A stretch of DNA of 64,000 nt, from positions 1 to 64,000 of the forward strand of contig NZ_BPET01000004.1 of the NCBI RefSeq assembly GCF_019654915.1, read 5' to 3'. Under the pieces are notes generated by a model, which made no database searches, was not told the origin of the DNA, and saw only the letters and a program-made list of their open reading frames with translations. Shown piece after piece: positions 29,556-38,743 of the stretch (within the stretch, counting starts at the first letter, position 1; each line of letters begins with the position of its first letter). This DNA is from Shewanella sp. MBTL60-007. Its GTDB lineage: Bacteria > Pseudomonadota > Gammaproteobacteria > Enterobacterales > Shewanellaceae. The translations under genes were made by a program, and so were the position numbers.

Positions 29556-29658
29556 TGAGGCGTAACAAAAAGTGCAAGTGCTAAAGCATGATACTTTTTC
29601 AGCATTAAAAGCCAATGAATTTAACTAAGTTGCTGATAAATAATGAAGGTAGGCGGGG

Positions 29659-30279
29659 ATGATGCAAACCACTAAGGTTATTTTACTTAGGCATGGCGAA
29701 TGTCAAGGTGGCAATATTTTGCGCGGACAGATCGATGTTGCGCTGACAGAACAGGGCGAACAGCAGATGCAAACTGCGCTTTCAACTTTGTTTTTAGACG
29801 GTTTTTCGTCCGACGTACTGGTTAGTTCGCCACTTATTCGCTGCGCTAAGGTCGCTCAACAGCTTGCCGAGGAGTATGGGTTAGAATTTGCGCTTGAAGA
29901 CAGGTTTAAAGAGCTGAACTTCGGCGATTGGGACGGGCAAACATTCGATACCCTATACCAGCATTATGCTCAGGAGCTTGATAGTTACTGGGCCAATCCT
30001 TGGAAAATACCGCCACCCAATGGAGAGTCGATGCAAGCGTTCGAGTCCCGCATCGGCGCCGCTTGGCAGGCAATGCTTGAAGCGCATCAGGGGCAGTGTG
30101 TGTTATTGGTGACCCATGGTGGCGTGATCCGCCACTTGATGGCAAAAGCGCTAGGGGTCAGCCAAGCTAGCGGCTTTTATACTTCGCTTAAACTGCCCTA
30201 TGCCGCCACGGTGGAGATAGATGTTTTACACGATGGCGATAAGCAGTATATGAGCTTAAATTGGGGGAAAAGGACCTAG
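29659..30279 (+). CDS. cobC: Histidine phosphatase, probable alpha-ribazole phosphatase
   Basis: A phosphoglycerate-mutase-like histidine phosphatase. The phosphohistidine motif LLRHGE (His12) is near the N-terminus, and the second catalytic histidine lies in VTHGGVIRH (about residues 151-159). The ELNFGDWDGQTF stretch (about 87-98) resembles CobC. Its position at the head of a cobalamin cluster supports dephosphorylation of alpha-ribazole 5'-phosphate (or adenosylcobalamin 5'-phosphate) as its role. It has no riboswitch of its own; the cobalamin riboswitch lies beyond it, upstream of btuD. Confidence 0.8.
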   Translation: MMQTTKVILLRHGECQGGNILRGQIDVALTEQGEQQMQTALSTLFLDGFSSDVLVSSPLIRCAKVAQQLAEEYGLEFALEDRFKELNFGDWDGQTFDTLYQHYAQELDSYWANPWKIPPPNGESMQAFESRIGAAWQAMLEAHQGQCVLLVTHGGVIRHLMAKALGVSQASGFYTSLKLPYAATVEIDVLHDGDKQYMSLNWGKRT

Positions 30280-30289
30280 GAAAGGCAAA

Positions 30290-30316
30290 GAAAGGTTCTA
30301 GGTTCTAGGTTCTAGG
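30290..30316. repeat. Heptamer satellite, three GGTTCTA units
   Basis: Three direct copies of GGTTCTA, the reverse complement of the TAGAACC heptamer found at several other intergenic sites in the window. It sits directly after cobC and runs into the 15-bp satellite. Confidence 0.85.
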
Positions 30317-30500
30317 AAGAGCAAAGACGGTAGAAGCTAAGACGATACAAGCAAAGACGATATAAGCAAAGACGGCATAAGCTAAGACGATACAAGCAAA
30401 GACGATATAAGCAAAGACGGCATAAGCAAAGACGATAGAAGCAAAGACGGTTAAAGCGAAAGACGGTTAAAGCGAAAGACGGTTAAAGCGAAAGACGGAA
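30317..30500. repeat. 15-bp satellite array, about 12 units
   Basis: Unit approximately GACGGTAGAAGCWAA. The GACG(G/A) core recurs every 15 bases from 30326 to 30446 and then every 16 bases to 30494. The last units carry the variant GACGGTTAAAGCGAA. The same satellite occurs at 41351-41555, and degenerate reverse-orientation copies lie at 38620-38735, 40760-40800 and 42020-42080. Confidence 0.9.
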
Positions 30501-30990
30501 AAGCGGTGTTTGTTGTAGGTCGGGCTTTAGCCCGTCATGCTTGTGATTTTCCTAGCAGGGCGAAGCCCGCCCTCGCAGCGAAGCGTCCTAGAATCTAGGT
30601 CCTTCTTTAAAGCAAAGACGGAAAAGCGGTGTTTGTTGTAGGTCGGGCTTTAGCCCGTCATGCTTTTGATTTTCCTAGAAGGGCGTAGCCCGTCCTCGAA
30701 GCGAAGTGCCCTAGAGCCTAGCGCCTTATTTTAAGGCTAAGACGGTCAAGCGGTTTTAATCTTACTTTGTAGGTCGGGCTTTAGCCCGTCATGCTTTTGC
30801 TTTTCCTAGCAGGGCGTAGCCCGTCCTCGAAGCGAAGCGCCCTAGAGTCTAGGTCCTTCTTTAAAGCAAAGACGGAAAAGCGGTGTTTGTTGTAGGTCGG
30901 GCTTTAGCCCGTCATGCTTTTGATTTTCCTAGTAAGGCGTAGCCCGTCCTCGAAGCGAAGCGCCCTAGAGCCTAGCGCCTTCTTCCAAGC
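30501..30990. repeat. Four copies of a REP/BIME-like element, about 125 bp each
   Basis: Units start at about 30502, 30625, 30750 and 30879. Each has a GTAG tetranucleotide followed by a hairpin (TCGGGCTTTAGCCCG), then a second inverted hairpin (GGGCGTAGCCC), a segment of the type TCGAAGCGAAGCGCCCTAGA and a CTAG-rich tail. A GTAG head next to a palindrome is typical of REP sequences mobilised by RAYT transposases; no RAYT gene is in this window. Related copies are at 41571-42020 and 49975-50410. Confidence 0.88.
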
Positions 30991-31101
30991 AAGGCGATTT
31001 GCTAGATAAGAAAAAAGCTCAGCACGCAAATGCTCGAAGGCGTGTTAAACTGCCGCGTTATCTTGTTGACGCTCATAGCGTTAATATTTGTGAAAAAATG
31101 A

Positions 31102-31230
31102 AAGTTAGGTGCTTAACGGCATAAAGGGAACCGGAGGTTGACTGCAAGCAGTGGCTTAGTCCGGACTGTACCCGCAACTGTAGGGAAGATAGCCTGTAAG
31201 CTATTGTCCAAGTCAGATACCTGCCTAACT
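31102..31230 (+). ncRNA. Cobalamin riboswitch
   Basis: The conserved elements are in order: AGTTAGG closing stem (31103-31109, pairing with CCTAACT at 31224-31230), GGCATAAAGGGAA, the AGTCCGGACTGTACCCGCAA block, CTGTAGGGAAGATAGCC, and the B12-box end AAGTCAGATACCTGCC. These are the hallmarks of adenosylcobalamin-type riboswitches. It lies about 100 bases upstream of a leader ORF and btuD and should repress the btuD-btuC-cobT genes, and perhaps those beyond, when cobalamin is plentiful. Confidence 0.96.
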
Positions 31231-31327
31231 TAATATTGTTCGATACATCTTCATTAGTATGTATTGATGGCCAAAAGTGTATTTATATACGCATTGACTC
31301 GAGCGGGCGACTCGGGGGAGACAATAA

Positions 31328-31378
31328 ATGAAACTAGATACCGAGCTAAGAAGCTGGGCGAATGCTTGTTATGACTAA
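31328..31378 (+). CDS. Short leader ORF overlapping the btuD start
   Basis: A 16-codon frame (MKLDTELRSWANACYD). It has by far the best ribosome-binding site in this region (GGGGGAG, 7 bases before the ATG). Its stop codon overlaps the downstream ATG at 31371 (ATGACTAA). btuD itself has no comparable Shine-Dalgarno, so this ORF may couple btuD translation to ribosome loading controlled by the riboswitch. The protein sequence itself resembles nothing I know. Confidence 0.5.
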   Translation: MKLDTELRSWANACYD

Positions 31379-32261
31379 ACCGACAGACATAAACAAGCCT
31401 CGTTCCCAAGCCGACTCTGATGCCAAAATCGTGCTGTCGGTACAAGACTTAAGCTGGCAGTTAGCTGGTAAAGCGATTTTATCGGCCATTGAATTTAGCT
31501 TAGCTGAAGGAAAGATGCTGGGCATAATCGGTCCTAATGGTGCGGGTAAGTCTAGCTTGCTACGTTGTCTATACCGCTTTATTAAGCCAACAACAGGCTG
31601 TATTCATCTCTTTGGCGATGACATTAACACCTTGTCGGCCAAGGCGTTCGCGCAGCAAATAGCCGTCGTGCTGCAAGACACTCCTCATCATTTTGAGATG
31701 ACCACGGCTCAGCTTGTGGCGCTAGGCTTAACCCCCCATAAAGGTGCGTTTGACTTTACCAGTCGTGGTGACCGAGAAGTGATCGCTCAAGCTCTTGAAA
31801 AGGTAGGTCTGCAAGACAAAGCCAATCAAGCCTATGAGAGCCTATCGGGTGGAGAGAAGCAGCGCGCCTTGATTGCTCGGGCCATCGTTCAGCGTCCCAA
31901 GCTGCTTATTCTCGATGAGCCCACTAATCACTTAGATATTCGCTATCAGATCCAAACCTTGGAGCTGCTTCGTAGCCTCAATATTACCGTTATTACCTCA
32001 ATTCACGATCTTAATCTCGCCAGCGCCCTGTGCGATGAGTTATTGCTATTAAATGATGGTTGTTGTGTCGCAAAAGGATCACCAAAAGCGGTACTCACAG
32101 AGCAGCGGATCGCCGAAGTGTTTGATGTCTGCTGTGAAATAAGGCCTCATCCGCAGCATGGTAACCCGCTGATCAGCTACTTTTACGGCTATGGGCATTC
32201 TGGGCATCACATTCGTGATGGTTCAACCCGGTTCGATATCGTTGGAGGCCAAGATGACTAA
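31371..32261 (+). CDS. btuD: Cobalamin ABC transporter ATP-binding protein BtuD
   Basis: The ATPase of a FecCD/BtuCD-type importer. Walker A GPNGAGKSS (about residue 52), the signature LSGGEKQRALIARAI and Walker B LLILDEPTNHLDI are present, and a C-terminal extension follows residue 260. The cobalamin riboswitch upstream and the cob genes downstream argue for cobalamin rather than iron as the cargo. Two ATG codons are possible (31362 and 31371). I chose the second because it overlaps the leader ORF stop codon. Its end overlaps the btuC start by 8 bases. Confidence 0.9.
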   Translation: MTKPTDINKPRSQADSDAKIVLSVQDLSWQLAGKAILSAIEFSLAEGKMLGIIGPNGAGKSSLLRCLYRFIKPTTGCIHLFGDDINTLSAKAFAQQIAVVLQDTPHHFEMTTAQLVALGLTPHKGAFDFTSRGDREVIAQALEKVGLQDKANQAYESLSGGEKQRALIARAIVQRPKLLILDEPTNHLDIRYQIQTLELLRSLNITVITSIHDLNLASALCDELLLLNDGCCVAKGSPKAVLTEQRIAEVFDVCCEIRPHPQHGNPLISYFYGYGHSGHHIRDGSTRFDIVGGQDD

Positions 32262-33309
32262 TCCCACTATTGGCCAAGTTGGTACGTTAAAGCTGGAGCG
32301 GCGACCGATTGAATACCTGCTGTTTACATTACTCCTATTTTTAACTCTGCTCACGCCGTTTGCTGCTACAAGTTTTGGAGCGGCCACCATTAGTGCCATC
32401 GATGTGTTCAATGTGCTCAATCATAAGCTATTGGGGATTGGCGAATCACTGGGGGTGAGGGAGCGAATTATTTGGGAGCTACGTTTACCACGAGTGTTAT
32501 TGGCTTTTATCGCCGGAGCTGGGCTGTCGATAGCCGGTAGCGTGCTGCAGACCGTGACCCGCAACCCGTTGGCCGACCCCTATCTTTTTGGGATCTCATC
32601 TGGCGCTTCTTTTGGTGCCGTTGTGGCGTTAACCCTCTTTAGCCAAAGTATGCTCTGGCTCAGTTTGCCAGTTGGTGCCTTTATTGGTGCTAGTCTTTCT
32701 GTGGTCATGGTGCTGAGTCTATGTGGCCGCAACTTGAGTACTCAGGTTGAACGTATGCTGCTTTCAGGGGTGGCGATCTCGTTTATGTTTGGCGCAATGG
32801 CGAGCCTGATGCTGTATTTCTCCAGCCCACAAGCGGCGGCCTCTGTGCTGTTTTGGACCTTAGGCAGTTTCGCCAAAGCTAGCTGGCAAGGTTTGTGGTT
32901 GCCCGCTGCAGTGGTGCTGGTTGCAACTTTGATTATTTTACTGAATAAGCGTCAGATTGTGGCGATGCGAGCCGGTGATGAAACGGCCCATACCTTAGGC
33001 ATTAATGTGGGCTACCTGCGGCTTAGCATGTTGCTATTGTGTTCGCTAATCACTGCGATTCTGGTGGCCAACTGTGGCGGTATTGGCTTTATCGGCCTGA
33101 TGGTGCCCCATACGGTGCGTTTACTGTTTCCGGGGCGATATCCACTGTTATTAACGGCATTGCTGGGCGGACTGTTTATGGTCTGGGTCGATGTGTTAGC
33201 CCGAACAGTGCTCAGTTACCAAGAGTTGCCTGTGGGGATTATTACCTCTGTGATGGGCAGTATTTTCTTTTTATTTATTCTAGGCAGTCGCAGCGCGAAG
33301 CGGCTCTAG
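32254..33309 (+). CDS. btuC: Cobalamin ABC transporter permease BtuC
   Basis: A FecCD-family permease with about ten membrane helices, working as a dimer with BtuD. The RLPRVLLAFIAGAGLSIAGS region (about residues 75-94) and the TRNPLADPYLFGISSGASFG block (about 100-119) are the family signatures, and GFIGLMVPHTVRLLFPG is the C-terminal coupling region. The start is the ATG preceded by GGAGG, within the last codons of btuD; the open frame extends 21 codons further without support. The length of 351 is normal. Confidence 0.93.
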   Translation: MTNPTIGQVGTLKLERRPIEYLLFTLLLFLTLLTPFAATSFGAATISAIDVFNVLNHKLLGIGESLGVRERIIWELRLPRVLLAFIAGAGLSIAGSVLQTVTRNPLADPYLFGISSGASFGAVVALTLFSQSMLWLSLPVGAFIGASLSVVMVLSLCGRNLSTQVERMLLSGVAISFMFGAMASLMLYFSSPQAAASVLFWTLGSFAKASWQGLWLPAAVVLVATLIILLNKRQIVAMRAGDETAHTLGINVGYLRLSMLLLCSLITAILVANCGGIGFIGLMVPHTVRLLFPGRYPLLLTALLGGLFMVWVDVLARTVLSYQELPVGIITSVMGSIFFLFILGSRSAKRL

Positions 33310-33392
33310 CAAACCATGATATTAGTCGTTGTGGTTAGTTGTGATAGTTGTGCGCGTAATTAATCCTTATTGAGCGGTTAGGGGAACTAAAG

Positions 33393-34421
33393 ATGTTTGA
33401 TATTAAACCTGTAAGCACTGAATTTGATGATGTCATCCAGCAAAAAATAGACACTAAAACCAAGCCGTTAGGAGCGCTGGGCGACCTAGAGACCGTAGCG
33501 CTGCAAATTGCTCGGGTACTGGGTAAAGACAAACCACAAATTGCCAATCCAAAGATGATGGTATTTGCCGCTGACCATGGTATTGCAGATTCAGGCGTCT
33601 CCATAGCGCCGAGTGAAGTCACCACGCAGATGGTGTACAACTTTATGAATGGCGGCGCGGCGATTAACGTATTTACCCGTCAGGTTGGTTTCGACTTAGA
33701 AGTGATTGATTGTGGCATCTTAAAGCCAATTGAAAATTTACCCGGTGTAATTAATCAGCGTTTAGGTTCTGGAACGGGTCCCATTCACAAACGCGCTGCT
33801 ATGACGCTGGGTGCGGTGAAGCAGGGCTTTAAGATGGCTACCGAGAGAGTCGAATTACACCATCAAAATGGTTGCAACTTGATTGCGCTAGGCGAGATGG
33901 GAATAGGCAACACCTCGTCTGCCGCCGCTATCATGGCAGCGCTAACAGGCATAAAAGTGGAGGATTGTGTCGGTCGAGGCACTGGTATCGATGCGGCGAC
34001 TTTTAAGCGCAAGAAGATGCTCGTTGAGCAAGCGCTGCTTGTGCATCATAGTGAACTTGATGATCCAATGCAGGTTTTGGCTTGTCTCGGCGGTTTCGAG
34101 ATCGTACAGATGACAGGTGCCATGCTTGCCGCTGCCGAGCGCAATATGCTCATCATTGTTGATGGTTTTATTGCCAGCGCAGCAGCCTTAGCCGCGGTGA
34201 AGATTAACCCTAATGTGCGTGATTATATGATTTTCGCTCATCAGTCTGATGAGAAGGGCCACTTTTTTATGCTGGAGTTTTTGCAGGCTAAGCCACTCTT
34301 AAAGCTTGGCATGAAACTCGGCGAAGGCACGGGCGCAGCGCTCGCACTACCGCTCATTCAGGCGGCGGCAAATTTCTATAATGAGATGGCCAGCTTTCAA
34401 GATGTAGGGATAGAGATTTAA
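33393..34421 (+). CDS. cobT: Nicotinate-nucleotide:dimethylbenzimidazole phosphoribosyltransferase CobT
   Basis: Makes alpha-ribazole phosphate from dimethylbenzimidazole and nicotinate mononucleotide for the lower cobalamin ligand. It shows the [11 protein letters not shown]-terminal block, the [14 protein letters not shown] segment, [12 protein letters not shown] and the catalytic glutamate region [13 protein letters not shown] near the C-terminus. Length 342 is typical. A ribosome-binding site AGGGGAA precedes the ATG. It follows btuC by 83 bases and is probably within the riboswitch-controlled transcript. Confidence 0.95.
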   Translation: MFDIKPVSTEFDDVIQQKIDTKTKPLGALGDLETVALQIARVLGKDKPQIANPKMMVFAADHGIADSGVSIAPSEVTTQMVYNFMNGGAAINVFTRQVGFDLEVIDCGILKPIENLPGVINQRLGSGTGPIHKRAAMTLGAVKQGFKMATERVELHHQNGCNLIALGEMGIGNTSSAAAIMAALTGIKVEDCVGRGTGIDAATFKRKKMLVEQALLVHHSELDDPMQVLACLGGFEIVQMTGAMLAAAERNMLIIVDGFIASAAALAAVKINPNVRDYMIFAHQSDEKGHFFMLEFLQAKPLLKLGMKLGEGTGAALALPLIQAAANFYNEMASFQDVGIEI

Positions 34422-34492
34422 CTTTGATAAAGAAGGGCCTAGGCCCTAGGAAAAGAAAAGGCAGGTACTAGGGCATTACGGCTAGAATTTTG

Positions 34493-34541
34493 TAGAACCT
34501 AGAACCTAGAACCTAGAACCTAGAACCTAGAACCTAGAACC
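34493..34541. repeat. Seven perfect tandem TAGAACC heptamers
   Basis: 49 bases of uninterrupted TAGAACC units between cobT and cobS, 18 bases before the cobS start. Copy number changes would alter the spacing to cobS but not any reading frame. The preceding bases (34430-34490) contain CTAGG variants of the same family. Confidence 0.95.
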
Positions 34542-34558
34542 TTAAATCGGAGATTTAC

Positions 34559-35338
34559 ATGCAGGCATGGCATAAGCAGCTCAATTTATTCTTTATTGCG
34601 ATGGGGTTCTTTACTCGAATTCCGATGCCTAAATGGGTTGAGGTGGATGCAGATAAACTTAATAAGGCTAGCCGTTATTTCGGCTTGGTGGGCTTGCTGG
34701 TGGGCGTTATTAGTGCGGCGGTTTATACCCTGATGCTGCACTGGGTATCGCCTTCTATTGCCATAGTGCTGGCCATGATAACCAGCGTGTTAGTCACTGG
34801 TGGTTTTCATGAAGATGGTCTTGCCGACACCGCAGATGGCTTAGGGGGAGGCTGGACGGTGGAGGCTAAGCTTAACATCATGAAGGACTCGCGGCTTGGC
34901 AGCTACGGAGCACTGGCGTTGGTGTTAGCCTTGCTGCTTAAGTGGCAACTGCTAACCGAGATAGCACTATTTGACCCAAGCAGTGTGAGCTTAGCGCTGA
35001 TTGTTGGCCACTGCTTAAGTCGGGTCGTTGCCGCGAGTTTTATCTTCTCTGAGCCATATGTGAGTGACTCAAGTACCAGCAAGAGTAAGCCCCTTGCCCA
35101 AGAGCAGGGGGTAAACGAGTTATCTATTTTATTAGTTTTAGGTGTATTACCACTGCAGTTAGTCGGTTTTGTGCCTGCGTTAGTGTTGATCACGGGTCTT
35201 ATTATCGTACGGTACGGCTTTATTAGATTGTTTCGAAGTCAAATCGGTGGTTATACAGGTGACACATTAGGGGCCGCCCAGCAAGGCAGTGAGCTGAGCT
35301 GTTATCTACTTTTGCTTATTTTAGGAGTCAGTTGGTGA
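34559..35338 (+). CDS. cobS: Adenosylcobinamide-GDP ribazoletransferase CobS
   Basis: The integral membrane cobalamin synthase that joins adenosylcobinamide-GDP with alpha-ribazole (or its phosphate). The F-F-I-A-M-G-F-F-T-R-I-P-M-P start and the metal-binding block GGFHEDGLADTADGLGGG (about residues 81-98) identify it, followed by several hydrophobic helices. Length 259 is normal. CGGAG precedes the ATG. Its stop codon overlaps the cobU start. Confidence 0.95.
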   Translation: MQAWHKQLNLFFIAMGFFTRIPMPKWVEVDADKLNKASRYFGLVGLLVGVISAAVYTLMLHWVSPSIAIVLAMITSVLVTGGFHEDGLADTADGLGGGWTVEAKLNIMKDSRLGSYGALALVLALLLKWQLLTEIALFDPSSVSLALIVGHCLSRVVAASFIFSEPYVSDSSTSKSKPLAQEQGVNELSILLVLGVLPLQLVGFVPALVLITGLIIVRYGFIRLFRSQIGGYTGDTLGAAQQGSELSCYLLLLILGVSW

Positions 35339-35895
35339 TCCATCTTGTATTAGGCGGTGCCCGTAGCGGCAAGAGTCGTTTCGCCGAGGCGCAAGTGAAA
35401 CTGCTTTTAGCTGAGACGCAAAACGGTGTTGATAGCGAGTGCTTCTACTTCGCCACAGCCCAGGCGTTAGACGCTGAAATGGGCGAGCGTATTTGCCGCC
35501 ATCAAACTCAGCGTGGGTCAGATACTATTGTTTGGCGCACTATCGAATGCCCCCTAGAGTTAACCGTTGCCCTAAAGGCACATGCTACTGAAAGCAGCAT
35601 CATCTTAGTGGACTGCTTAACCCTGTGGTTGACGAACCATCTGTTGCAAAAAGAGCCGCTCTTACAAAAAGAAGATAGTTGGCAACAGGTTAAGGCCGAT
35701 TTTTTACAACTCTTAAGCGAATTGCCGGGGACTGTGGTACTGGTGAGTAATGAGGTTGGCTGCGGCATAGTGCCAATGGGTGAGATAAATCGTCGCTTCG
35801 TCGATGAAGCGGGTTGGCTACATCAAGATATTGCGGCTATCGCAGACAGAGTCACCTTGGTGACCGCAGGTTTGCCCCTGTGTCTAAAAGGTTAG
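35335..35895 (+). CDS. cobU: Bifunctional adenosylcobinamide kinase / guanylyltransferase CobU
   Basis: Phosphorylates adenosylcobinamide and then transfers GMP to it, giving adenosylcobinamide-GDP for CobS. The P-loop GGARSGKSRFAE is at the N-terminus, the guanylylated histidine lies in the ICRHQTQRG segment (about residues 55-63), and the LVDCLTLWLTN and VSNEVGCGIVP blocks follow. The start is probably the GTG overlapping the cobS stop codon (GTGA), with AGGAG 7 bases upstream. A TTG immediately before it is less likely. Coupled translation with cobS is expected. Confidence 0.94.
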   Translation: MIHLVLGGARSGKSRFAEAQVKLLLAETQNGVDSECFYFATAQALDAEMGERICRHQTQRGSDTIVWRTIECPLELTVALKAHATESSIILVDCLTLWLTNHLLQKEPLLQKEDSWQQVKADFLQLLSELPGTVVLVSNEVGCGIVPMGEINRRFVDEAGWLHQDIAAIADRVTLVTAGLPLCLKG

Positions 35896-35907
35896 GAGAG
35901 CCAATTA

Positions 35908-37488
35908 GTGGCAAGGTTAAGTAATAGCAAAGTTTTGATGGTGCAGGGCACTACATCGGATGCGGGTAAAAGTACCCTGGTGGCAGGGCTGTGTCGCTTG
36001 TTCGTCAGGCAAGGCGTTAAAGTCGCACCGTTTAAGCCACAAAATATGGCACTAAATAGCGCTGTCACCATAGATGGCGGCGAGATTGGCCGCGCGCAAG
36101 CTTTACAAGCTGTGGCCTGCCATCTTGAGCCTCAAATCGACTTTAATCCAATTCTTCTTAAGCCGAGCTCTGACACTGGCTCACAAGTGATAGTGCATGG
36201 TAGAGCATTGATGAAAATGGAGGCTGAAGATTACTTTGGCAAAAATGCCGAGGGCTACCGCGTTAAAGCGATGGCGGCGGTGCTTGAGTCTTATCAGCGC
36301 TTAACAAGCGATTACGACATGTTGCTGGTGGAAGGGGCGGGCAGCCCAGCCGAGATCAATCTGCGCGAAGGTGATATTGCCAATATGGGCTTCGCCGAAG
36401 AGGTGGATTGCCCTGTCATCATCATCGCCGATATCGACAAGGGGGGCGTATTTGCCCATCTGGTCGGAACCTTGGCTCTTTTGAGTGAGTCGGAGCGAGC
36501 ACGAGTAAAAGGTTTTGTGATTAACCGTTTTCGTGGCGATATTAGCCTATTGCAAGATGGGCTGGATTGGCTAGAAAACTACACTAATAAACCGGTGCTA
36601 GGCGTGCTGCCCTATCTGCATGACCTGCATTTAGATGCCGAAGATGCCTTAATTGCCGCGCCAGAAAAATCGACTGATACTAAGCTGAAAGTCTTAGTGT
36701 TGCTGCTACCGCGGATCAGTAACCATACTGATTTTGACCCGCTAAGATTACACCCGCAAATCGATTTTAATTATGTGTCGCTGCAAACTATTACCAAAAC
36801 TCAGGCGCAAAAGGCGATTGATGAGCCATATCCACTTCCTGCTGCGGATTTAATCATTATTCCGGGTAGTAAGAATGTGCGTGCCGACCTTGAGTTTATT
36901 CGCCAGCAGGGGTGGGATAGCGCCATTGATAAGCATTTACGCTACGGCGGCAAACTGATGGGGATCTGCGGAGGCTATCAAATGCTCGGTCAGTTAATCG
37001 ATGATCCACACGGGATAGAAGACAGTCCAGGTAATAGCGATGCTTTAGGCTTATTGCCGCTGGTTACCGAGCTAACGGATAACAAGATATTGCAACAGGT
37101 TGAGGGGCATTTGAATTTGCTAGGTGAAAGGGTGCCGGTTGAAGGTTATGAGATCCACTGTGGCCGTTCACGCTCACTGTTGCCATTAACTCAGCCGTTA
37201 TCATTAAGCGTCAAGCTAGAAGCTGGCGTAGATGAGTTAGGCGCTGAAATCCAAGAGCCAGAATTAGAGGGCATGCTATCTAGTGATGGCAATATCTTAG
37301 GGACTTATGTTCATGGCTTATTTGACTCGCCACAGGCATGTCAGTTGATTTTGCAATGGGCGGGAATGAAAGATGCTGCAGTGGTTGATGTTAATCAAGT
37401 ACGCGAGCAGCAACTGGATCGATTGGCAGATGTATTAGAGCTGCATTTAGATCTCGATCGATTCGATCAGATCTGGGATCGACATTAA
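35908..37488 (+). CDS. cobQ: Cobyric acid synthase CobQ
   Basis: A glutamine-dependent amidase that amidates adenosylcobyrinic acid a,c-diamide at four side chains. The N-terminal dethiobiotin-synthetase-like domain has the Walker motif [10 protein letters not shown] (about 14-23) and [10 protein letters not shown]; the C-terminal triad glutaminase domain has its cysteine in [11 protein letters not shown] near residue 350 and the histidine in GTYVHGLFD. Translation starts at GTG with AGGAGA upstream, 12 bases after cobU. Length 526 is slightly above average. CbiB, the next enzyme, is not in the window. Confidence 0.95.
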   Translation: MARLSNSKVLMVQGTTSDAGKSTLVAGLCRLFVRQGVKVAPFKPQNMALNSAVTIDGGEIGRAQALQAVACHLEPQIDFNPILLKPSSDTGSQVIVHGRALMKMEAEDYFGKNAEGYRVKAMAAVLESYQRLTSDYDMLLVEGAGSPAEINLREGDIANMGFAEEVDCPVIIIADIDKGGVFAHLVGTLALLSESERARVKGFVINRFRGDISLLQDGLDWLENYTNKPVLGVLPYLHDLHLDAEDALIAAPEKSTDTKLKVLVLLLPRISNHTDFDPLRLHPQIDFNYVSLQTITKTQAQKAIDEPYPLPAADLIIIPGSKNVRADLEFIRQQGWDSAIDKHLRYGGKLMGICGGYQMLGQLIDDPHGIEDSPGNSDALGLLPLVTELTDNKILQQVEGHLNLLGERVPVEGYEIHCGRSRSLLPLTQPLSLSVKLEAGVDELGAEIQEPELEGMLSSDGNILGTYVHGLFDSPQACQLILQWAGMKDAAVVDVNQVREQQLDRLADVLELHLDLDRFDQIWDRH

Positions 37489-37620
37489 CTTATCAACCTT
37501 AGCCTGTACTAAAAACAAAAAATGTATTTATAAGGCTTAAAGCTGATAAAAATGCTAAAGGTGTAAAAAAACGTCTTTTTGTTTGAAAGTTAAACGTTAG
37601 TTGTGCGCTAACTAAACGAT

Positions 37621-37650
37621 TAAAATATGATGTGCGGGCTTCATATTTTA
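37621..37650 (+). terminator. Perfect 10-bp inverted repeat after cobQ
   Basis: TAAAATATGA pairs with TCATATTTTA around a 10-base loop and is followed by TATTG. It may end the cobT-cobQ transcript. The 329-base cobQ-cobO gap contains no second cobalamin riboswitch; the conserved B12-box sequence is absent. Confidence 0.5.
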
Positions 37651-37817
37651 TATTGCTCAAACCCTCGCCAATGCTGAGTTTGTTGTGGGTTTTTAAACTA
37701 AATTGATAAAGACAGTTTTAGCCGGGAGAGACAAAATTTTAGCCGGTAAATTTTGGGGTGTTTTTTAGTTTGTTTGCAAATTAGATTAGTGTTTAAGAGA
37801 TAAAATAGGGAAGTAAT

Positions 37818-38492
37818 ATGACGGATAAGAACTCGAACAAGGCTGATCAAGTTGCAGCTGCTCAACCAGCTACTCAATCGGAAAAAGCGAGATCAGAAGC
37901 TGCAAAAGCAGAGCGTCATAAAGCGCGCCAACAGCGGATAAAAGAGGGCGTAGACGCCAAGATCGCTCGAGCACAAGAAGAGAAAGGGATCCTTTTAGTG
38001 TTAACCGGTAACGGTAAAGGCAAGTCTACCTCAGGTTTTGGCACTGTGGTTCGCGCCGTTGGTCATGGCAAAAAAGCTGCGGTGGTGCAATTCATCAAAG
38101 GTAACTGGGACTGTGGTGAGCGCACATTACTTGAAGGTGCTGGTGTTGAATTTCATGTTATGGGCACTGGCTTTACTTGGGAAACCCAAGACCGTGAAAA
38201 AGACACCGCCGCAGCGCTGCAAGCTTGGGAGGCCGCTGAGAAGTTACTGAAAGATGAAACGATCGATTTAGTCATGCTCGATGAGCTGACCTATATGGTG
38301 AGCTATCACTATCTAGAGGTTGAGAGAGTGATTGCAGCGCTAAAGAACCGACCACCAATGCAGCATGTAATTGTAACGGGTAGAGCGTGTCATAGAGCTA
38401 TCATAGAGCTTGCTGATACTGTGAGCGAGGTGCAGCCAGTCAAACACGCATTTGAAGCCGGAATCAAAGCTCAGCCCGGCTTCGACTACTAA
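37818..38492 (+). CDS. cobO: Cob(I)alamin adenosyltransferase CobO/BtuR
   Basis: Adds the 5'-deoxyadenosyl group from ATP to cob(I)alamin or cobinamide. The unusual P-loop GNGKGKSTSGFG (about residues 64-75), the AVVQFIKGNW strand and MLDELTYMV (near 155) are the BtuR/CobO signatures. A basic, Ala/Lys-rich N-terminal extension of about 30 residues precedes the core, giving 224 residues in place of about 196. It has its own upstream region and could be transcribed separately from cobTSUQ. Confidence 0.94.
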   Translation: MTDKNSNKADQVAAAQPATQSEKARSEAAKAERHKARQQRIKEGVDAKIARAQEEKGILLVLTGNGKGKSTSGFGTVVRAVGHGKKAAVVQFIKGNWDCGERTLLEGAGVEFHVMGTGFTWETQDREKDTAAALQAWEAAEKLLKDETIDLVMLDELTYMVSYHYLEVERVIAALKNRPPMQHVIVTGRACHRAIIELADTVSEVQPVKHAFEAGIKAQPGFDY

Positions 38493-38529
38493 ATTTCGTC
38501 CTGTTTGAAATGATGACGGCATTGTCTTC

Positions 38530-38735
38530 GTTTTCCTACCCCATCACATACTACTCGTATGCTCAGGGGCTAGGAAAACTTGACGGCTTTGTCCTAATCT
38601 CAAACAGTTAGAAATTACTTTCTTCGCTTTCTTTGTTGTGGCGTTATTGTCTTCTTCATCTCAGCTGTTATCGACTTTTCCGTCACAGCTTGAGTCGTCT
38701 TAGCTCGTACGATCTTAGATTTAACCGACTTTAGA
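38530..38735. repeat. Large imperfect palindrome and reverse-orientation satellite before btuF
   Basis: GTTTTCCTA-CCCC and GGGGCTAGGAAAAC (38530-38582) form a long imperfect palindrome after cobO, flanked by TGTTTGA and TCAAACA arms. Bases 38620-38735 are rich in CGTCTTAGCT-like pieces, the reverse complement of the 15-bp satellite, in degenerate form. Together they fill the 250-base cobO-btuF gap. Confidence 0.65.
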
Positions 38736-38743
38736 AGGATTTT

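Noticed and set aside
29361..29615. Short open frame in the metH-cobC divergent region
   Set aside because: It overlaps the metH start and the candidate MetJ site, has no ribosome-binding site and resembles nothing.
30317..30500. CRISPR array
   Set aside because: The 15-bp units are contiguous with no unique spacers, and no cas gene is present. The same holds for 41351-41555 and 25392-25634.
30501..30990. Transposon or insertion sequence
   Set aside because: There are no transposase frames or terminal inverted repeats; the units are short palindromic REP-like elements.
31017..31080. A sigma-70 promoter before the cobalamin riboswitch
   Set aside because: A TTGACG sequence is present, but no -10 box lies at the right distance, so I do not annotate it.
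37489..37817. A second cobalamin riboswitch before cobO
   Set aside because: The conserved ACTGT-CCCGCAA block and the AGTCAG-ATACCTGCC end are both absent; only simple hairpins are present.
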